Shown here piece by piece: positions 1 through 10,499 of a DNA stretch of 64,000 nt. The stretch is from Daphnia carinata. Its lineage: Eukaryota; Arthropoda; Branchiopoda; Diplostraca; Daphniidae. The stretch is taken from contig NC_081333.1 in the NCBI RefSeq assembly GCF_022539665.2, forward strand, positions 9,112,971 through 9,176,970. The letters run 5' to 3'. The translations under genes and the position numbers were made by a program. The stretch's first letter is position 1. Every line of letters starts with the position of its first letter. Under the pieces are notes generated by a model. The model was not told the origin of the DNA and ran no database searches. It saw only the letters and a list, made by a program, of their open reading frames with translations.

Positions 1-130
1 TTGTCTGTGTTCGCTTTGTTCACACATTACAATTACCAATTTTTTTTTTATTTAGCTTGCTCAATTCATCTTTACTGTTTTTGCCACCGTTGTATCGTTT
101 ATCTGTAAGTATTCAATTATTATTACTACA
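1..130 (-). repeat. Inverted fragment of the left part of the 2 kb duplicated segment
   Basis: This stretch reads as the reverse complement of about 640-790: the blocks tgtctgtgttcgct, cacacattaca and atttagcttgctcaattca all recur there in opposite orientation and in the same order. It is noncoding. With 640-790 it forms a long imperfect inverted repeat whose interior (130-640) holds three tRNA-like sequences. This suggests a rearranged or nested insertion at the left edge of duplicated copy A. Confidence 0.7.
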
Positions 131-218
131 CTTTTTGAATTCTTGAACTTAGACAAGGAACAACGTGTAATACCTGGATATTTTCTGAAGTAATTTTGTA
201 TTTATATATTGTTTTACT

Positions 219-287
219 GGCATGGGAATCGATCCCCAGACATTCAGCGTGCAACGCCGATGCTCTAACATTGAGCCACGAGATATA
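219..287 (-). repeat. tRNA-like sequence (Ala-like), probably a SINE head or tRNA relic
   Basis: On the minus strand there is an A-box-like segment (GTGGCTCAATGTTAGAGCA), then a five-pair anticodon stem TCGGC/GCTGA closing the loop GTTGCAC (anticodon position TGC). A B-box-like GGGATCGATTCCC follows. The D stem GGCTC/GAGC is intact, but the acceptor and outer T stem pair poorly, so I do not call it a working tRNA. A tRNA-derived SINE promoter or a decayed tRNA is more likely. Confidence 0.6.
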
Positions 288-380
288 TTAAAAATTTTAT
301 TATCGCATATCATATGTTATCGTCTAGGATGTTTATGCAGTCTTTCACAACTATATGTTTATCTTTCTATTGCTTTCGTA

Positions 381-452
381 AGGTCTATAGCTCTGTGGTA
401 GAGCATTCAGCTGCGATAACTGTTACCCTGGGTTCAAACCTTACTAGATGTA
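381..452 (+). repeat. tRNA-like sequence
   Basis: It carries an A-box-like TAGCTCTGTGGTAGAGCA and a B-box-like GGGTTCAAACC at tRNA spacing. The acceptor halves AGGTCTA and TAGATGT pair at most positions. The anticodon arm does not fold cleanly, as if an indel had occurred. It is one of three tRNA-like units within about 420 bp. Confidence 0.55.
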
Positions 453-564
453 TAAAGATCTACATCTAAATGGAGGAAAGAATATTGCAGTAATGCATTT
501 CAGTTTTATTCAAAGTGTAAATGCAAGTCCGCAAGTGACTAGAAAAAAGCCAACTTGACATTAT

Positions 565-635
565 ATGGTTCATGGCTCATTGGTAGAGCATCGGCGCGGT
601 ATGCCGAACATCAAGCGTTCGATCCCTGGATAATA
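565..635 (+). repeat. tRNA-like sequence
   Basis: GGCTCATTGGTAGAGCATC resembles an A box and D arm. TCGGC/GCCGA closes a 7-nt loop, and GTTCGATCC resembles a B box. The T stem is broken and position 33 is not T. It is related in sequence to the minus-strand unit at 219-287, which favours a dispersed tRNA-derived repeat over independent tRNA genes. Confidence 0.6.
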
Positions 636-897
636 ATTGAATGCTTACAGATAAACGATAAACCAATGGAAACAATGCTCACCAACAAAGCTGGCATAAA
701 ACAATATAGGTGAATTGAGCAAGCTAAATAAAAAAAAAGGCGATATATGTAATGTGTGAACACAGCGAACACAGACAATGAAAGAGACAAATTTCGCAAA
801 AAATATTTTATGAAAAAAAAATTTATTGACAATTCTCTGCACATTACAATTATTTTTGCAACTTTAAAAAGGCACAATAGCCCTTTCAAAAGTTGCC

Positions 898-972
898 GTC
901 AACCCAGGCAGGGGGAGACACTGCCTTGTTGACCCACCGGGGAGATTACCCGGTGATTGGCTAAGAGAAGCC
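898..972. other. Three consecutive hairpins, copy A (candidate structured RNA)
   Basis: Hairpin 1 pairs GTCAAC (898-903) with GTTGAC (928-933) and GGCAG with CTGCC. Hairpin 2 pairs CACCGGG (935-941) with CCCGGTG (949-955) around a 7-nt loop. Hairpin 3 pairs GGCT (959-962) with AGCC (969-972) around aagaga. The stems are perfect and nearly adjacent, and the same block occurs at 9972-10046. No RNA family is recognised and strand is unknown. It lies downstream of the minus-strand exon series, so a 3' UTR element is possible. Confidence 0.45.
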
Positions 973-1429
973 GGAAGAAGAGCTGAAGATTTGGAACATT
1001 TTTACAGGAGCGATTAACCTTTAGTTCGGATTTGTGGGTAGCCACAGAGCCCTCCGTGAACACATCATCGGACTAAGCGGACATCCACGTCCCCTTTCCG
1101 GTCAGAGCCCTCCAAACCTCGGTATATGTTGTTTTTATATATACCGTACAGTAGGGGCATGACCCCCTACGGGCTTATTACGAGTCAAGGGGAAACGGGG
1201 CTACGGAAAGGAAGGGAGCCCAGATATGCACTTCAATTTTTTAAATATAAAATACCGTCTCAGGAATCCGAATGAAGTATAGAAATGTCATGTCATCCAT
1301 TCAATCATTACAATTTATTCAGTGTCATGCCCCAACCAAGAATTTTTTCAGATCCAATGTTACTATTAACCTATGCTGAGAAAAGAAAAACACCATTAAG
1401 CATCTCAATTGTTGCTCATGTGACTTACA

Positions 1430-2685
1430 TGACTCATAGATTCAACTTCTGGCAGAAGCTTGGGAAAGGCCATACAAATTGCAGATGAAAATCATTGTAT
1501 AAGGCTCTTGAATGATAAAATAAAACCCCTAGAATGTTGCATTGTTGATAGTTGTGTTCCCAGTATGCTGAAATTCCTTTCCTATTGGGTAAAATTTTTT
1601 TTTGTAGATTACACCTGGTTGGCAAAAAAGAAGAGAAATGCTTTGTCATCAATTCAAAAAATTTTCAAGATAATTCCTTTCATACCTAAAGAGTCCATGT
1701 ATGATGTTCATCTCTGCAACAGCAGCAAAATTAAAACATCTTTAGGGCCATTTAAGTACCCAGCTTCACCAACACTCTGAATGTAAAGGACAAGTTGTTC
1801 TTTAGCAAGAGAGGCAGAATTATTTGAGGCTTCTAGCTGTGACAGAACTATAAAGGATTGCTGTTATCAGGATTCATTCACACAAGATGGTACTTCTCAT
1901 TAGACAATTTGCATACACTATTACTTTACCTCATACCTTAATGGTAATGCACTCTCAGTGTTTTTTAAACTGTAGGCTCACTCTTCCATCCTGTTACACT
2001 TCCAGACTTGACTTGATCCCCTGCTAAAATTCTGTGAATGCAAAATAATAGCATTAAGAATACTTTTTCGATAGACAAAATACCAAAGAGTACCTAATCC
2101 ATGCTTTATGTTGAACTCGTGCCATTTCTGTGTTTCCATACCACACCCATTTTCGGCCCAAATACAGTCCCACAATTCTTCAGTTCCTTTGCTGCATGGA
2201 CTTATTACTAACAATTCTTTTAGTGCAGCACTAACAGAATTTAAATTTAACACACTGTCAGGTGGTGGACTGAATAACTAAACAATAAATAATTGTTTGT
2301 TAAAATTCTATACTTATTTGGAATTCTTATTTGAAAAGTTTATGTACCTGACTGTGTTTGCCTAATGCCAACTCATCCTCACGTTCAGTTAGGGATGAGT
2401 TTGGAAAAACCTCCTTCACTGTTTTGAAAGTGTCCAGTTCTAATTTGTTATTTTCCAGTAACTGAGCTTGTAGACACAAAGTTTGAGCTAAAAAACACAA
2501 ATGAATAAAAGAACACAAATACAATCATTACATATTACCATCCTTAGTTTTGTTGTCATCTAAGATTCTGTGCTGTTGAAAAAATTGAGCCTGCAGCTTC
2601 ATAATTTTATCTAATAAACAATAATTAATAATTGAAAACTAATAAAATAATGTTTATACTTACCATCCTTATCTTTTATTATCAT
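1430..2685 (-). pseudogene. Broken copy of an unrecognised multi-exon coiled-coil gene (copy A)
   Basis: On the minus strand a short start exon (ATG at 2685, MIIKDKD) ends in GTAAG. It is followed by exon-like blocks with conserved splice signals. These encode a glutamine/leucine-rich coiled coil (KLQAQ, LCLQAQLLENNKLELD), a block containing TEREDELALGKHSQ, and a block with SAALKELLVISPCSK and ETQKWHEFNIKHGLG. A later exon is interrupted: where copy B reads KYHLVLMNL, copy A has a stop after KYHLV. I do not recognise the family. Copy B (10500-11764) keeps its frame, so this copy is probably dead. Confidence 0.45.
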
Positions 2686-5492
2686 AGTAGGTTGCTAATA
2701 GTTTTTTGGTTTGACAGCCTGCATAGGTGATTACAAGATATGTACCATAAACACCAAGCATCCTGTGGGCATCACTTCCAAAACACACTCAGGGATGAAA
2801 ACGAACAGAAGCACCATTAGATTTTCTTGAGTTTTCCATTGGAATATGACATATTTAACAGAAACTTTCGAACACAGCTTTCACCGCTCCCATATAGTCA
2901 GCAAGTAAATAGTGGCACAGCAGCGTCATCTTGTTTTCCAATTAACAACCGAAAAATTCATCAAAATTGAAAATCTTGCTTTTTTGAGACGGGAACTGCA
3001 CTGATGTGAACTCTTTAAACATACTTTTAGAGCGTGAATGCCCCCCACCCACCCCCATATTGGCTACTACCATTTCAATTTTATTTTAACAAATACAGCG
3101 ACCAAAACCACGAACGGCATTTTAAAATATAGCGATTTAACATGTTTTTGAGCCCGATTTTTTCACTGTCTTTTATTTATTTATCCAAAAACCTAGATAT
3201 TTCTAGGAAAATACATAATTTGGGTTCACAGTTCAACAAGGATGCTGATTGCGCTTCACACACATCTAGAAATTTCGCAAGTTGACGTATCTGGATTGTT
3301 AGCTAGTCAACATCTGTATGATAATACACTTTTCTTTTTTTGAACAGCTGCAATGGTATTTCGGTTATAAGTTCCACGGCAAAAATTTCTCCATTGAGAC
3401 AAGGACGCCCATTGTGCGTTATCTTGTGCCTATTTTCAATTAAATGGATACGCCGTCACTTTTCTGCTGGGAAGAGCTCACTTTGGCCTGGAGTATTGTT
3501 TTGAATGGTGTAATTAGTATATATTGCATACATTAGATTGAATCAATTACTTTTTGGCATACGTTCTTTAATTGTGTGAGGCTGTCAAATCGTCGACAGG
3601 CGGTATCTAAAGGAGGAAATCAGCTAAGAGCTTGCGGACTCATCAATAAATGCAAAACTATTAAAAAATTATAAAGATAGCCTGAAACCAAATTGTAAGG
3701 AAAATTTAATTTTAGTTTCCAGCACTTTGGTACAGGTATCATCGTCAACGTGGGCGCAGGTGATTTTTCCATGTTCATTGTATCACGTCACCAACTTCTA
3801 CTAGATGAGTCAAGAGGAAATAAGGTTACACGAACAGAAAATTAACCATACAATTCAACTGGTAGATAAGAATACCATGATGCGTGGAAGTGAAATACAC
3901 CACATCACAACTGTTAAAACTGTCAGAACATTCACCACCCATGCAATACATTTTCTGATTCATTGATGTTCATCACCTAGCCTATACCAAGAAAACCAAA
4001 CACAATTAGTGCAGAACATTTTGCTGATGAAAGTTAACATATACCTGACAAATTTACTGCAGACCAGCAATTCCTGATGGACTCCCACACAACATTCCAG
4101 ATAAACAAAACAGTAGTAATTCCTAAACAAACATCTTGCAATAGTGGTAAATATAATGCAGTAACTGGTAAATCCTCCAGTCAACTGGTACTTCCTTTTC
4201 GACTGGCATTGGCAGTGATAAATAACAAGTAGGATCAAATGCAACTGAGACCCCATCAGACCTCAGACACACTAAAGCCAATTTCAATACCCAACTAAAG
4301 AGATCTACTACTACAGAATCTTTCTGTATTCTACTTACGATAAAATACCCAACATTCATGTGCAGCTTCCTGAAAAATAAAATGAGTTGGAACACAAATG
4401 AACCTTGCTAATAAAAAAATTTAGCTATTTCACCTATATTTTGTCAGTCTCCATCAATGCAAGACTTCTTCAAAATCGGATTTAGATGTTCGTCTAACTC
4501 ATGTTCAAAATCCTTATGATGCACAAGTTAAAAACCTAGCTTTTACAAAGCAAGTAAATCGTATACCTTAAATACACTCGAAGGTAATGCATGGTCACCT
4601 TGGCAAGGTGTTCGCCAGACCACATCGTTGGTACAAGATGGCGGCGAGCATTTGCAGTTCCTCCCTTGAATTTGACCTACAAAAAGGAAGGTCTGCCACG
4701 TTCGGCTGCCGTGATATAACCAGCCGCTACGACGCCATGTTAAATGTTGCCATCAGCAGCTCAGCTCAGCTCAGCTCAGTACCTGGGCCACCTAGCGACT
4801 AGCCCCCTACGAGACTACAGCAAATATTTTGTTTGACAAATACGACTTTAATTGGACGTTAAGAATAATGAGTTTGTATAAATGAGCACTTCCTAAAAAG
4901 TTAAATTAAATTACAAATGAATTAATAACTGAATTAAAAAAAGAAATTAACGAATTTAGTCTATTGCAAATATGCTACATCTTTTGCGGGTGACAGTAAT
5001 AAAAATAAAAAAAGGAAAGAAAAAAAGGAAAGAAAAAAAAAATAAAAAAAATGCTAGGAAAATTTGTTGCCAATGAAAAAAAGATTTAAAATGGGATGGG
5101 AAGAAAAAAAAATCTAGATATTGAAATAAACCACAAAAAAACCAAAACAGAAAGACTAAGAACTTAATCTATTTAACTATATATGCGTTATTTCGTACGA
5201 TGTTTCGCCGACTGGATCATTCGCAACAACGTGACGTTTCTATTAAGAACTTATACATCTACTTACTAATGCCATCAACATTCGTTTTTCAAAATATGGA
5301 ATTACATGACATCACGCATTTTACCGCCTACTCCCTCCGAGACGCTTACGACGCTATACACAATTTTTATCAAAATCTTTTGGTTATGGGAACTTACTGA
5401 ACAATGAGTCGTGTAATTTATTGTTTTCAATCTATTTTACAGAAGCCAAACCATTACCTGTATGCACCATCATTGACGAGAGCGGTAGGTTG
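2686..5492. other. Intergenic stretch, no gene supported
   Basis: AT-rich single-copy-looking DNA. A short C-rich tract lies near 3041-3056 and an A-rich patch at about 4990-5170. Minus-strand open frames at 3960-4395 have no convincing family match. The only compositional island is at 4590-4800, listed separately. Confidence 0.5.
4587..4805. repeat. GC-rich island with a GCTCA pentamer repeat
   Basis: This ~200 bp block is clearly richer in G+C than its flanks. It contains acaagatggcggcgag (about 4634-4649), which resembles the YY1/Pleiohomeotic core AAGATGGCGGC, and about four tandem copies of GCTCA at 4755-4780. It could be a promoter-like island or a short interspersed repeat. I see no coding exon next to it. 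Confidence 0.35.
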
Positions 5493-7234
5493 TCAGGGTA
5501 GGCCGAATCTTTTCATAAGTTTATCCTGTTCCGTGAGATCTTTTCTAACTTTTGTCCTCATGTAAAAGATGGGGCAATCTCGGCTAAATGTGACAAATGA
5601 TTAGTATTAAGTATGTAACATGATTATGATATCACTAAAACTATTTACTTGGAACAAAGAATCTCTTCGTTGAGATTTCCCTGGCACCGTTGACATTCTG
5701 TCCATAAACGATTAGACTTCTCTTCGAGAGCATAAAGTTGGCCAATTTCCCTCTGGTAGAACTCCGATTCCTTCAGCTTGCAAAATCTGTTTAATTGGAA
5801 CAGTAATTTTAACAAACATCGCCGAGTTAGGCAGAAATTAGACTTACTTGCATACAGCACTATCGTCTGGAAGGACGGTTTTGCATCCAACACAGGTGGA
5901 TTTGCATGTGGTAAAGCTAGCCAATCCACCAATTTTTGAAATAACAACTGAAGGCGTCCGGGTATGGTAACCATCTACAATACGGAATACAAACGGTTCA
6001 ATTATGTCAAGCAAATAAATGCGATGAGTCCGTGTTTACGTAGCAACAATGATTCCGCTTTAGATCCAAGTATGGGTTCAAAAATCCAAACAAAGGGTTT
6101 TGAAAGCTGATTTTCCAAATCGTATTGGGCATCAATAGGTACGCTGGGTTCCAGGACAAAAATCGGGTCTTCCGCCTAAAGAAGACGTATGAAAACTTAA
6201 TAGTTCATGAGAAATTTGAAATCCAAACACGAACCTTGAGGTTCGTTTTTAGCAGCTGCGATAATGATATACGGAACTCGATCCCCTAATTTTGGGGTTG
6301 TACCAGCACCTCGCTTACGCATCTTGTGAGCTAGTTCCACATGTGCTTGTTTGCTGGCGTAGTCTTTATATGTTTTAGTCAGCTCCTTTTTTATAAAAGA
6401 AGGCAAACGGATAAAATCACAGTATTCCAAAACATAGTTACGCTCTACCTTGGTAATCACCAGAAGTGAGATATCGATTTTGTTGCACAGCAAGTCGGAA
6501 ATTGTTTTTTTGGCGTATTCTAAGGCTCCATCCGGGTCTCTAAGAGAAAATATCAAACCCTCAAACTTCGAATACTAAAATTGATGATTTTTTGTTTACC
6601 ACTCCATCAAAATTTTCTGCAGACAGCTATTGATAAGATTGGCAACGAGTTGGCAATTATCACGACAAACGGTTTCTATATCTTTACAATCCATTTTGTC
6701 AAACTTTTCAGGTTTGGTCCAACACAATCCTGCATACCTGTGAAGACAGAAACAGTCAGTACAACTGGTATTTCATCTAAAAAGTCTTCATAAAACAGAA
6801 CCGTAATTACCTCTTTTTGTTGATCAATAAATAGGGGTAATAGACTTTTCCCAATTCCAAATTAATGGGTTTGACAAATTTTGCCGACACAAATGCGGCA
6901 GCTTCTCGGCCTAATTCCATGGCTTCGGCCACCGTGGGTACACCGAATTTCACCGTTACGGAATCTATGTTACCATAGATTACCTGACGTGATATTAAAT
7001 TGAAAGAAAATCCATTAGTCAGTACTTCTGCAAATAATTATTCATAATCCAGGGATATTACTTTGGCGTCAAGGGAATAGCCACTCTCGACGCAAAATTT
7101 AGACTCCACAACCTCTCTTGTTTTCTCAACCATAGTTCTGCCAAAAGCAGTCACACTTTGCCAAATTTCCAGACAAGGCAATTTTCCGACTTGGGCGCCA
7201 GTAAAACCGTAAACATACAAACACGACGGATTCC
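5493..7234 (-). pseudogene. POLD1: DNA polymerase delta catalytic subunit, 3' part (pseudogene)
   Basis: The catalytic subunit of the replicative polymerase is represented only by its C-terminal third. Exons run down the minus strand: [17 protein letters not shown] (7062-7234), the motif-C exon (6811-6983), YAGLCWTKPEKFDKMDCK (6600-6736), [18 protein letters not shown] to [12 protein letters not shown] (from 6539), [16 protein letters not shown], the CysA zinc exon (CVGC then AVCKFC), ESEFYQREIGQLYALEEK with the CysB start (CQRC), and RDCPIFYMR to a natural stop at 5493-5495. Introns of about 55-100 bp keep GT-AG ends, so this is a DNA-level copy, not a retrocopy. The catalytic YGDTDS motif reads YGNIDS, and the junction before DPDGA reads TGA when spliced. 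The exonuclease and N-terminal domains are absent, replaced by Vasa sequence. Confidence 0.92.
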
Positions 7235-7298
7235 CTACAGAGAAACAAATAGCATTACATCAGCCAAATCTCATACTCAAAAGCCATCGAGAACATAC

Positions 7299-8560
7299 TT
7301 CCGGAGGCATCGTTGGATGGCTGACAATTTTTTCAATATCGGGACCGAAACCCATAAAGCATTGGATCAGCTTCGTCCAAAATTAAAAACCAGGCCGTCG
7401 AGAAGTAAAATACTCCAAGGTCGAGAAAATCCTCGAGTCGCCCCGCGGTCGCGACAAGAGTATTGCACCCAGCTTGAAGATTTGACCGCTGATGGCTCGT
7501 GACAGTTCCTTCATATGTAATGACAGATTTTAAAACCGAATTGTAGGAGAATTTACACGACCCGCGGTGAATTCGAATCGAAAATCCACGAGTGCGACAA
7601 TTACAACTTCTGGCTTTTGAACCATGGCGGGACGCACCGGCACCACCTTGTTCTAACAATTTGTTCAGAGTTTGTTGAGTATCTTAGATGCAATTGGACC
7701 TTTTAGCAGTCGCAATCACCGACGTGCCCACTCAAAATTAATTTTACCTCAACCTACCCAGTTCATACCGACCCATTCGAATCAAGTTAGTACGAGGGCA
7801 TCAAGGTTTCAAAATTACACAGCGTTAATTAATTGGATTACCGTTTTGCTGGAGCCCGTGACAGGACAAGCAATCAAATCTCTTTTGGCAAGAATAACTG
7901 CAACTGAAGCTTTCTGTACAGGTGTTGGTTTTATGTAGCCAGAATTCTTAATGTTTTGAAGTAGTAGTGGGCGCAGGCCGGCTTCTTCGAGTGATGTTAT
8001 GTATTGAGGTACATCTTTTCCTATAACCTAAAGCAAACCCAATAGATATTTTCAAATCATAAAATACTGTTTCGAAAAATGCCTTAGCTGGATTCGATGG
8101 AGAACGAGTTTATCAAAATTGTTAAAGCGTTCCCCACAGATGATCCCACTTAAACAGTTCATTTTCATCGCATGTCACAGCTTCCGGAATGTATTGTTCA
8201 CGCGGCTTTCCGTTTTTCGTCAATTCACGAATAGATTCGTACAGCCTTTCGAGGTGTGGCCAACTTCGTGACACTAGGGGTAAGACAATGAACACTGGAA
8301 CATAAAATATTTTTTGTGAAGATACAATTGATGTTTACCTTGTAACACTTGCTGCCACCAATGACCCCTCCTTGTGGAAAATTCCTTGCTACATGACCCA
8401 CTTCTTGGTTGGAAATGAACACTAAACTTTAGTAAAAGAAAACTAGATCCGAGTCTCATATTCACCTTATGACACCTACATTCTCAACTCCCACCTCCTC
8501 CTTGTGGGCAATACATGGAAAAATGTCCTTTTCCAAACTGTTTAATAACTATGGATTAGC
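7299..8560 (-). pseudogene. Vasa-type DEAD-box RNA helicase, 5' part (pseudogene)
   Basis: Vasa proteins are germline ATP-dependent RNA helicases. On the minus strand there are relics of CCHC zinc knuckles (GHFSMYCPQGGGGS then a stop; NQEVGHVARNFPQGG, both with damaged cysteines) and a linker GKPREQYIPEAVTCDENELF. The Q-motif region follows (EEAGLRPLLLQNIKNSGY, KPTPVQKAS), then motif I written TGSSKT instead of TGSGKT, then a frame-shifted motif Ia area. After that come VATAGRLEDFLDLGVF, the DEAD box in LILDEADPML, and GPDIEKIVSHPTMPPE, ending at a GTATGT donor (7298). Several stops and frameshifts are present and the second RecA domain is missing. Zinc knuckles plus the KPREQYIP linker favour Vasa over Belle/DDX3. 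Confidence 0.9.
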
Positions 8561-9005
8561 CAGACTAGAATGTACTAACCCGAATGCTATTTTTATTTTT
8601 CTTATCTCATGGCAAGTACGACTTCCACCACCTAATCTTTCGAAGACAACAAAATTTGTCCAACTCAAAATTATTCAAACATTAGTATCAGCTATTAATT
8701 ATTATCTATTAGCGTACCTTGAAAAGCGTTGAAAAATGAGTAAATTAAACGCCAAAAATCGCCAAAGCCACGAGGTGAGAAGCAAAATCGAGCGAGGAAG
8801 GCAGACTGTACGCGCTAAGCCAATCTAGAAATAGGCCTGAAAAAACAACTGCCCGATGAGCCACGGTTTAAGGCGCCTCTTGTGGACGCAAAGGTCATTA
8901 CGAGAAACTTTATCCGTCACAAATTAAATGTTTTTAAACAAATTTAAGGTAATCATCCAAATCAAGATTTAACTTTAAAAAAAAGAAAAAAAGCGTAATA
9001 CTTTA
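8561..9005. other. Intergenic, no feature recognised
   Basis: AT-rich sequence between the Vasa relic and the MITE. It may contain further decayed 5' Vasa sequence, but I could not align it. Confidence 0.4.
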
Positions 9006-9173
9006 TGGCAATCCGTTTTACCCCCCCCCCCCCTCAAAAAAAAAAGATATCGGTCTTCTTTTCTGTTTCACTGCTATCGCCATCTACCGGTCGACAGCAG
9101 TAAAACAAAAAGGAAGGCCGCTATTATTATTTTTATATTTTTTTTTTGGGGGGGGGGGTAAAACGGATTGCCA
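9006..9173. mobile_element. MITE with 5'-TGGCAATCCGTTTTAC terminal inverted repeats and TA target duplication
   Basis: A 168 bp element begins TGGCAATCCGTTTTAC plus a C run and ends with a G run plus GTAAAACGGATTGCCA. The ends are exact inverted repeats for at least 24 nt including the C/G runs. It is flanked by TA on both sides (9004-9005, 9174-9175), the target duplication typical of Tc1/mariner-type insertions. It has no coding capacity. The interior carries TCGCCATCTACCGG (9077-9090). Related ends occur at 11957-11972 and about 12340-12362. Confidence 0.85.
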
Positions 9174-9559
9174 TAGATTGCATCAAACTTACCCATTCGG
9201 CAACCCAAGTGTGCACATGTTTTTCTTTGATAATTATTTTATTTTGCTAGTATGTTTGGTAAACTGCAATCGTGCCCAATATTTTTGCCTTTGCATTTTA
9301 GGTCAACTCTTAGGTGATCTATACCTGATCCTGTGTTTTAAAGTGATCTGCTTTCACAGGTACATTTCTGTGTTCTTTTCTGTTGGTCTATGGTTCTGAA
9401 TTGAGGCAAGTATATCTATTATGCCATGTCACTAAGTATTATAGGGAAAAGAATAACTGAAGTTGATTGAGATCTATTCTGATTCTCCTGATATCCATCT
9501 CAACAGGTTTTTATTTGCTTTTCAACATCCATTTCATAGTGGTACATGTGGCTTCGATT
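9174..9559. other. Intergenic, no feature recognised
   Basis: AT-rich DNA between the MITE and the inverted fragment of copy B. Its open frames look like chance frames. Confidence 0.4.
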
Positions 9560-9740
9560 AATATTACCATAAAGACTGCCGAAAATGGGTGTGGTACGGA
9601 AACCCAGAAATGGCATGAGTTCAACATCAAGCATGGATTAGGTACTTTTTGGTTTTTTGTCTATAGAAAAAGTATTTTTAATGCTATTATTTAGGCTCTG
9701 GCCGGAAAGGGGACGTGGGGGTCCGCTTAGTCCGATGATG
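9560..9740. repeat. Inverted fragments of the 2 kb segment at the left edge of copy B
   Basis: 9565-9695 carries, on the plus strand, the exon block ending ETQKWHEFNIKHGLG that is otherwise on the minus strand at about 11110-11230. 9694-9742 is the reverse complement of about 10140-10185 (ctctggccggaaaggggacgtgg). Copy B thus has inverted pieces of itself at its left border, as copy A does at 1-130, but from different parts. Confidence 0.75.
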
Positions 9741-9971
9741 ATAAACGATAAACCAATGGTAACAATGCTTACCATCAAAGGTGACAAAAACAAATAATGC
9801 AAAGAAAAAAAAAGTTGATAGATGTAATGTGTGAACACAGCTAACACAGACAATGAAAGAAACAAATTTTGCAAAAAATATTTTATAAAACAAATTTTAT
9901 TGACAATTCTCTGCACATTACAATTATTTTTGCAACTTTAAAAAGGCATAATAGCCCTTTCAAAAGTTGCC

Positions 9972-10046
9972 GTCAACCCAGGCAGGGGGAGACACTGCCT
10001 TGTTGACCCACCGGGGAGATTACCCGGTGATTGGCTAAGAGAAGCC
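9972..10046. other. Three consecutive hairpins, copy B (candidate structured RNA)
   Basis: Same triple hairpin as at 898-972: GTCAAC/GTTGAC with GGCAG/CTGCC, CACCGGG/CCCGGTG and GGCT/AGCC, all unaltered, while flanking sequence differs at several positions. A further hairpin downstream (GGTATAT/ATATACC, about 10194-10220) keeps its stem while its loop differs from copy A. Confidence 0.45.
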
Positions 10047-10499
10047 GGAAGAAGAGCTGAAGATTTGGAACATTTTTACAGGAGCGATTAACCTTTAGTT
10101 CGGATTTGTGGGTAGCCACGTCGCCCTCCGTGAACACATCATCGGACGAAGCGGACCCCCACGTCCCCTTTCCGGCCAGAGCCCTCCAAACCTCGGTATA
10201 TGTTCTTTTAAATATACCGTACAGTAGGATTATGACCCCCTACGGGCTTATTACGAGTCAAGGGGAAAGGGGGCTACGGAAAGGAAGGGAGCCCAGATAT
10301 GCACTTCAATTTTTTAAATTAAAAATACGTCTCGGGAATCCGAATGAAGTATAAAAATGTCATGTCATCCATTCAATCATTACAATTTATTTAGTGACTT
10401 GCCCCAACCAAAAATCTTTTCAGATCCAATGTTACTATTAACCTATGCTGAGAAAAGAAAAACAACACCATTAAGCATCTCAATTGTTGCTCATGTGAC

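Larger units (their letters stand above)
640..2685. repeat. Duplicated ~2 kb segment, copy A
   Basis: This segment is closely similar along its length to 9745-11764 in direct orientation, about 9.08 kb apart. Shared landmarks are the triple hairpin (898-972), the paired blocks near 1130-1190, an exon-like series on the minus strand and the end sequence tttatacttaccatcc. Differences are scattered substitutions and small indels. Copy A has disabling changes in the minus-strand exons that copy B lacks. Mechanism is not visible: it could be a segmental duplication or two insertions of one long element. Confidence 0.88.

Noticed and set aside
219-635. Functional tRNA genes
   Set aside because: A and B boxes are present, but acceptor or anticodon stems do not pair well in any of the three. 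Only tRNA-like status is supported.
3960-4395. Minus-strand open frames with FDPTCY and DWRIYQLLHYIYHYCK, faintly like a Cornichon C terminus
   Set aside because: The resemblance is a few aromatic residues only, with no supporting exons, and the alignment would need an unsupported gap.
5200-5400. Plus-strand frame of 66 residues near the POLD1 relic
   Set aside because: Short, AT-driven and without similarity. It lies downstream of the relic's stop on the opposite strand.
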